37,150 nt of DNA from Promethearchaeota archaeon (lineage in GTDB: Archaea; Asgardarchaeota; Lokiarchaeia; Sigyniarchaeales; SOKP01): assembly GCA_011364925.1 (NCBI GenBank), contig RDOA01000037.1:1-37150 (forward strand), in the 5' to 3' direction. The notes below the pieces were generated by a model. That model searched no databases and was not told where the DNA came from. It saw only the letters and a program-made list of their open reading frames with translations. The position numbers and the translations under genes were made by a program. This document shows positions 34,408 to 37,150 of the stretch, piece by piece (position 1 is the stretch's first letter; every line of letters starts with the position of its first letter).

Positions 34408-34419
34408 ATTATTTTAAAA

Positions 34420-35628
34420 TCATGGTTCAATTAAACTTTTAATTTCTGTTTTAGAGGGTAGAATCATATCTGCGAATACATATTCTTTTGTCAGACTATC
34501 ACTATCTTCCAAAATTTTTTTTAGTTTAGAATAAAAATCGCTCCTGAGAGATTGGAACTTATTGTGTTGTTTTTCACTTAAGAAGTGTAAATTAACTGAC
34601 GATTTTACAAGTGTTTCTATTATTCCCTTTTGAGGAATTGGATCCTCAAGCATTTTTTGAGTCAAAGTCCTCAATGAACCACAATATTTTTCGTGAATTA
34701 GTGAGAGAATATACATTTTTCTCCAAGATTCTTCTCGAATTTTTATCAAGTCTGTAATCTTATTTGGATCTGAAAACTTATTGTCATAATACTCAGAAAT
34801 ATCTTTAAAATCTGAGCAAATAGAATAGTACTTTCTTTTGATCGAACCAGGTGTCTTTTCAAATTCAATTTCACTAGCTTGAATGATTCCTAACTTTGTA
34901 AGAACGCTTGTTCTACGAGAAATTGTAGATTTACTTTTATTTAAATAATGTGCAAATTCTGTTAGGCTAAGTACCTTATAAATATTTAAAGCAATGAGGA
35001 TTTCGAGATTTAAATCTACTGAAAAGGCTTTACTATAGTTTTGATTTATTATTTTACCAAGAAAGATTTCAAATGAATTTTTAATTTTATTTCTGTATTC
35101 TTCTGACTTCTCGAAATCATTTGAAGAAAATGTATTGTAAAAGAATGATCCTCCTTTATTAAGAATTTTAGTTTTCTTATTGCCATTTAATTTAGATTTT
35201 AGCTTATCTGGTTGAACTAGATCAGCTTTAGTTCCAATAGTACCAAAAGGGAATTTGAATTTCTTAATAATTTTCATGCATTCAAGAGCTATTTGAAATG
35301 ATTCTAATCTAGAAAGGTCAAAAACTACTAATGCGCCTGAAGCTCCCTTGAAATGATAATTAGCAAGAGTATCAAGTTTGTTATCACCTTTTAAATCCCA
35401 AAAATGAAATCTGTATTTTTTAACTTCGAAATTGAAACCTTTCAATAGATAATCTAGTCCCAATATTCCTATATTTTCATTATTTCTCAACACATAGCTA
35501 ACATTTTTGAATATAGCATCTTTTTTTGTACTTTCTTTGTATAAATATTCAGCAAAATTAGAAAGGAACGATGTTTTGCCTACTCCAGAGGCTCCAATAA
35601 CTAGTATTTTATATATTTGTATAGACAT
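34420..35628 (-). CDS. Ras/Rab-like small GTPase fused to a winged-helix DNA-binding domain
   Basis: A 402-residue two-part protein. Residues 5-190 form a small-GTPase domain: G1 GASGVGKTS (12-20), G3 WDLKG (77-81) and G4 TKAD (133-136), with the NIGILGLDY segment where Rab-type proteins have TIGVDF. The usual catalytic Gln after the G3 motif is Asp82, and the switch I threonine is not evident; G5 is unclear. Residues about 207-275 form a winged helix, with LSLTEFAHYLNKSKSTISRRTSVLTKLGII as the helix-turn-helix and YYSI as wing. Residues 280-402 are helical and unassigned. It follows the kinase gene by 134 bases and has a promoter and palindrome of its own. I infer a GTP-controlled transcription regulator. 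Confidence 0.85.
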   Translation of the reverse strand: MSIQIYKILVIGASGVGKTSFLSNFAEYLYKESTKKDAIFKNVSYVLRNNENIGILGLDYLLKGFNFEVKKYRFHFWDLKGDNKLDTLANYHFKGASGALVVFDLSRLESFQIALECMKIIKKFKFPFGTIGTKADLVQPDKLKSKLNGNKKTKILNKGGSFFYNTFSSNDFEKSEEYRNKIKNSFEIFLGKIINQNYSKAFSVDLNLEILIALNIYKVLSLTEFAHYLNKSKSTISRRTSVLTKLGIIQASEIEFEKTPGSIKRKYYSICSDFKDISEYYDNKFSDPNKITDLIKIREESWRKMYILSLIHEKYCGSLRTLTQKMLEDPIPQKGIIETLVKSSVNLHFLSEKQHNKFQSLRSDFYSKLKKILEDSDSLTKEYVFADMILPSKTEIKSLIEP

Positions 35629-35684
35629 TGAACTATCAACTTGAATATTATTTGTTTGTCAAATCAGTAAATGATAAGTTGGCA

Positions 35685-35731
35685 AAATATTTAAGTTTTC
35701 GCAACGTTGCATAATTGATATTTTTTTGCGA
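35685..35731 (-). promoter_or_regulatory. Promoter and palindromes before the GTPase-winged-helix gene
   Basis: On the minus strand a BRE-like GCGAAAA and a TATA-like TTAAATATTT (35685-35694) lie about 60 bases before the ATG at 35628. Directly upstream is the perfect 10-base palindrome GCAACGTTGC (35701-35710), nested in a wider inverted repeat TCGCAA (35699-35704) and TTGCGA (35726-35731). This suggests separate control of the GTPase gene within the 134-base gap, possibly by its own DNA-binding domain. Confidence 0.45.
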
Positions 35732-35762
35732 CAATAAAATATGTGAATTTAAGTAAAAGAAA

Positions 35763-36599
35763 TTACATGTCTTTAGATATTTCTTTTATGAAGTTATTTT
35801 TATTGAGGATTATACTAAGACGTCTTCTATGTATAACAATATTGAGGTTCTCTATTAACTTTTCAGTGAAGTATTTAAAATCAAAATGCATTGAAGGATT
35901 GTTGAGATAATACGTTTTTAAAAAAAGGTTTATCAATTCAATTTTTGCTTTAGGAACGGTTTGCTCGAATATCCCTGGATTAGTATCTAATAAAGAACAA
36001 CATACCCACGCTAAGTCATCAATGTGATTGCCTTCGTAGGAATCTTCGAAATCTAAACCATAAATCTCTTTTTTGGAAGGATTATAAATGAAATCTCGTA
36101 GTTGTGTATCTCCCTTGTTTAATACTATTCTTTTAGGCTCATCTTTTTCTTCAACTATATTGTGTGAATGCAAACGATTAAACCATTCTGCTAGCTTCTC
36201 TATTGAAGATTTTATTTCTTTTTTATGTTCAGAATTTAAATTTTTTAATTCTACAACATCTACTAAGTTTTCGTTAACAAAATCACACAAATTGACTCCA
36301 TTAATCTTTTCTAAAATTAAATAGGGTTTTTTATAAAAAAGAACATCAGGAATATGTAGATCCTGTTCTTTTAGTTTTTTCAAGGTATTAAATTCGTTAT
36401 CTGCATTATCAGTTTGAAATATCTTAATAATCACTTCTTTAGGTAAGTGTTCTGTTTTTCGATTAAAGGTTAGACCGACAACAGAATTTTTTTTACTTTC
36501 AATAGGAAATAGAATGAAATGATTAAACTTGTCAACCAATTCAGGTAGATCCACCCTAAGATCTGTAATGAGGTCTTTACGTGTTTTTAGAAGTTCCAT
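35763..36599 (-). CDS. APH-fold (aminoglycoside phosphotransferase/choline-kinase-like) kinase
   Basis: A 278-residue protein of the phosphotransferase/protein-kinase-like fold. The ATP-binding lysine is Lys59 (EVIIKIF), the hinge is LILEKINGVNL, the catalytic loop reads NKGDTQLRD with Asp164 in place of the HGDxxxxN form, and the metal-binding aspartate is Asp183 in GLDFEDS. The histidine and the asparagine of the Brenner motif are changed to Lys and Asp. Homologues phosphorylate small molecules or, in some archaea, proteins; no aminoglycoside specificity is implied. It is cotranscribed or linked with the GTPase-winged-helix gene downstream, and a degraded copy of its tail lies beyond that gene. 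Confidence 0.83.
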   Translation of the reverse strand: MELLKTRKDLITDLRVDLPELVDKFNHFILFPIESKKNSVVGLTFNRKTEHLPKEVIIKIFQTDNADNEFNTLKKLKEQDLHIPDVLFYKKPYLILEKINGVNLCDFVNENLVDVVELKNLNSEHKKEIKSSIEKLAEWFNRLHSHNIVEEKDEPKRIVLNKGDTQLRDFIYNPSKKEIYGLDFEDSYEGNHIDDLAWVCCSLLDTNPGIFEQTVPKAKIELINLFLKTYYLNNPSMHFDFKYFTEKLIENLNIVIHRRRLSIILNKNNFIKEISKDM

Positions 36600-36627
36600 C
36601 TCTATAAATTAACAATACTACGATGAT

Positions 36628-36644
36628 TATACCAAATTGGTATA
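36628..36644. promoter_or_regulatory. Perfect 17-base palindrome in the kinase promoter
   Basis: TATACCAA-A-TTGGTATA has 8-base perfect arms around one base and lies 29 bases before the kinase ATG (36599). A TATA-like TAAATATTAA lies at 36667-36676, so the palindrome falls close to the expected start site, where a bound repressor would block transcription. The winged-helix protein encoded two genes on is an obvious candidate binder. Confidence 0.55.
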
Positions 36645-36801
36645 TGGAAGTCACTTAACTAATATCTAAATATTAAAGATAGAAGATAAATTTCTCTATT
36701 TCTCTACTCATAATTCTAATTCGTGAAGATGTTCGGGCATAATAATAAATTATTTATGAAATATCAGAGTAACAAATAAAAAATCATATTTTATTGCATT
36801 C

Positions 36802-37150
36802 ATGATGAGCCAACAACAAAAACAGTATAAACTTGGAGTCTTTTATGGTTCAGATCCAGATACGGAAATGCTCGCACAAAAATTCGTAGGAAATCTGATC
36901 AATAACGACAAATTTTGTAAAGCATGTGAGTTGCTTGAAAAGGATGTAAAATGTGATAAATGCAGAGAATATGTGGGAAACTTTTCAAATTCGATTTACT
37001 TCTACGAGAAAATTGGTGAAAATGTTCCAGATTTTATTGAAGACCCTGAAGAATATTTCCCTAAGTCTTTACCTTCAATAGATTTTCTTATGGTTGTCGG
37101 AATTCATCAAGATTTACTTTCAGGTTTGCCCGATTATTTAAAAGATAAGA
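36802..37150 (+). CDS. DUF166-like protein (partial)
   Basis: Two adjacent ATGs (36802 and 36805) open a frame that runs off the right edge after 116 codons. The sequence begins with a strand KLGVFYGSD, then has a four-cysteine pattern FCKACELLEKDVKCDKCREY near residues 37-56 and a further strand FLMVVGI. This matches my memory of the archaeal DUF166 family (often annotated as thymidylate-synthase-like, without proof), whose members carry such a cysteine cluster early on. The plus-strand promoter may be the TATA-like stretch around 36748-36762. Only the N-terminal part is visible. Confidence 0.55.
   Translation, partial: MMSQQQKQYKLGVFYGSDPDTEMLAQKFVGNLINNDKFCKACELLEKDVKCDKCREYVGNFSNSIYFYEKIGENVPDFIEDPEEYFPKSLPSIDFLMVVGIHQDLLSGLPDYLKDK

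Larger units (their letters stand above)
33965..34419. other. Gene-poor region between tupA and the GTPase gene
   Basis: This 455-base stretch holds the tupA promoter and dyad on its left, a run of A6/T12 (34078-34100) that could terminate the minus-strand GTPase/kinase transcript, and on the right the degraded kinase tails described separately at 34161-34316 and 34384-34407. Apart from these there is no open frame of note. Confidence 0.6.

Noticed and set aside
35763-36599. Aminoglycoside resistance gene
   Set aside because: Only the APH fold is supported; the catalytic loop is non-standard and the context is signalling, not resistance.
1-37150. CRISPR arrays, insertion sequences, rRNA or prophage
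   Set aside because: I saw no regularly spaced repeats, transposase or integrase motifs, rRNA-like sequence or phage structural genes.

Overview
The window is strongly AT-rich, densely coded and archaeal in character. It has an NreA-family repair factor with a PCNA-binding tail, archaeal TATA-type promoters, split-gene molybdopterin synthesis with two MoeA paralogues, and a DUF166-like protein. A Ras/Rab-like small GTPase domain fused to a winged helix and an SDS22-like leucine-rich-repeat protein, alongside corrinoid methyl-transfer genes and a tungstate transporter, point to an Asgard archaeon, most likely Lokiarchaeia-like. That assignment is inference from gene content; there is no rRNA in the window.

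Region 1 (1-6532, minus strand) is a tight run of lipid/acyl-CoA genes: amidohydrolase, 3-hydroxyacyl-CoA dehydrogenase, nitronate-monooxygenase-like flavoprotein, a multi-pass membrane protein built from five 2-TM repeats, acyl-CoA ligase, and a KAS III/HMG-CoA-synthase-type condensing enzyme cut by the left edge. Region 2 (6604-18573) is a mixed housekeeping/accessory stretch: NreA, an EFR1-type flavodoxin-ferredoxin, a broken small membrane ORF, a condensation-domain acyltransferase, an FMN-binding protein, a hydrolase-corrinoid protein-methyltransferase set, tandem zinc-free MDR oxidoreductases with a DUF6326-like membrane protein, a flavodoxin, an LRR protein and an O-methyltransferase.

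Region 3 (18635-25876) has endonuclease V, a stand-alone receiver followed by a three-PAS histidine kinase, a convergent MoxR ATPase-VWA pair, and a large membrane-anchored alpha/beta hydrolase. Region 4 (25895-33964, minus) is one probable operon that imports tungstate (TupABC) and builds the pyranopterin cofactor (MoaC, MoaA, MoaD, MoaE, MoeA, MoaB, second MoeA). A palindrome resembling ModE-type operators lies upstream of tupA. No MobA is present here, which suits a non-nucleotide tungstopterin of the aldehyde ferredoxin oxidoreductase type.

Region 5 (34161-36801) is the most unusual part. An APH-fold kinase gene is followed by a gene for a Ras-like GTPase fused to a winged-helix DNA-binding domain, then by one clear and one possible degraded copy of the kinase C-terminus. 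Perfect palindromes sit in front of both intact genes. I read this as a candidate GTP-switched transcription regulator with a partner kinase, left after tandem duplication and decay. The right edge cuts a DUF166-like gene.
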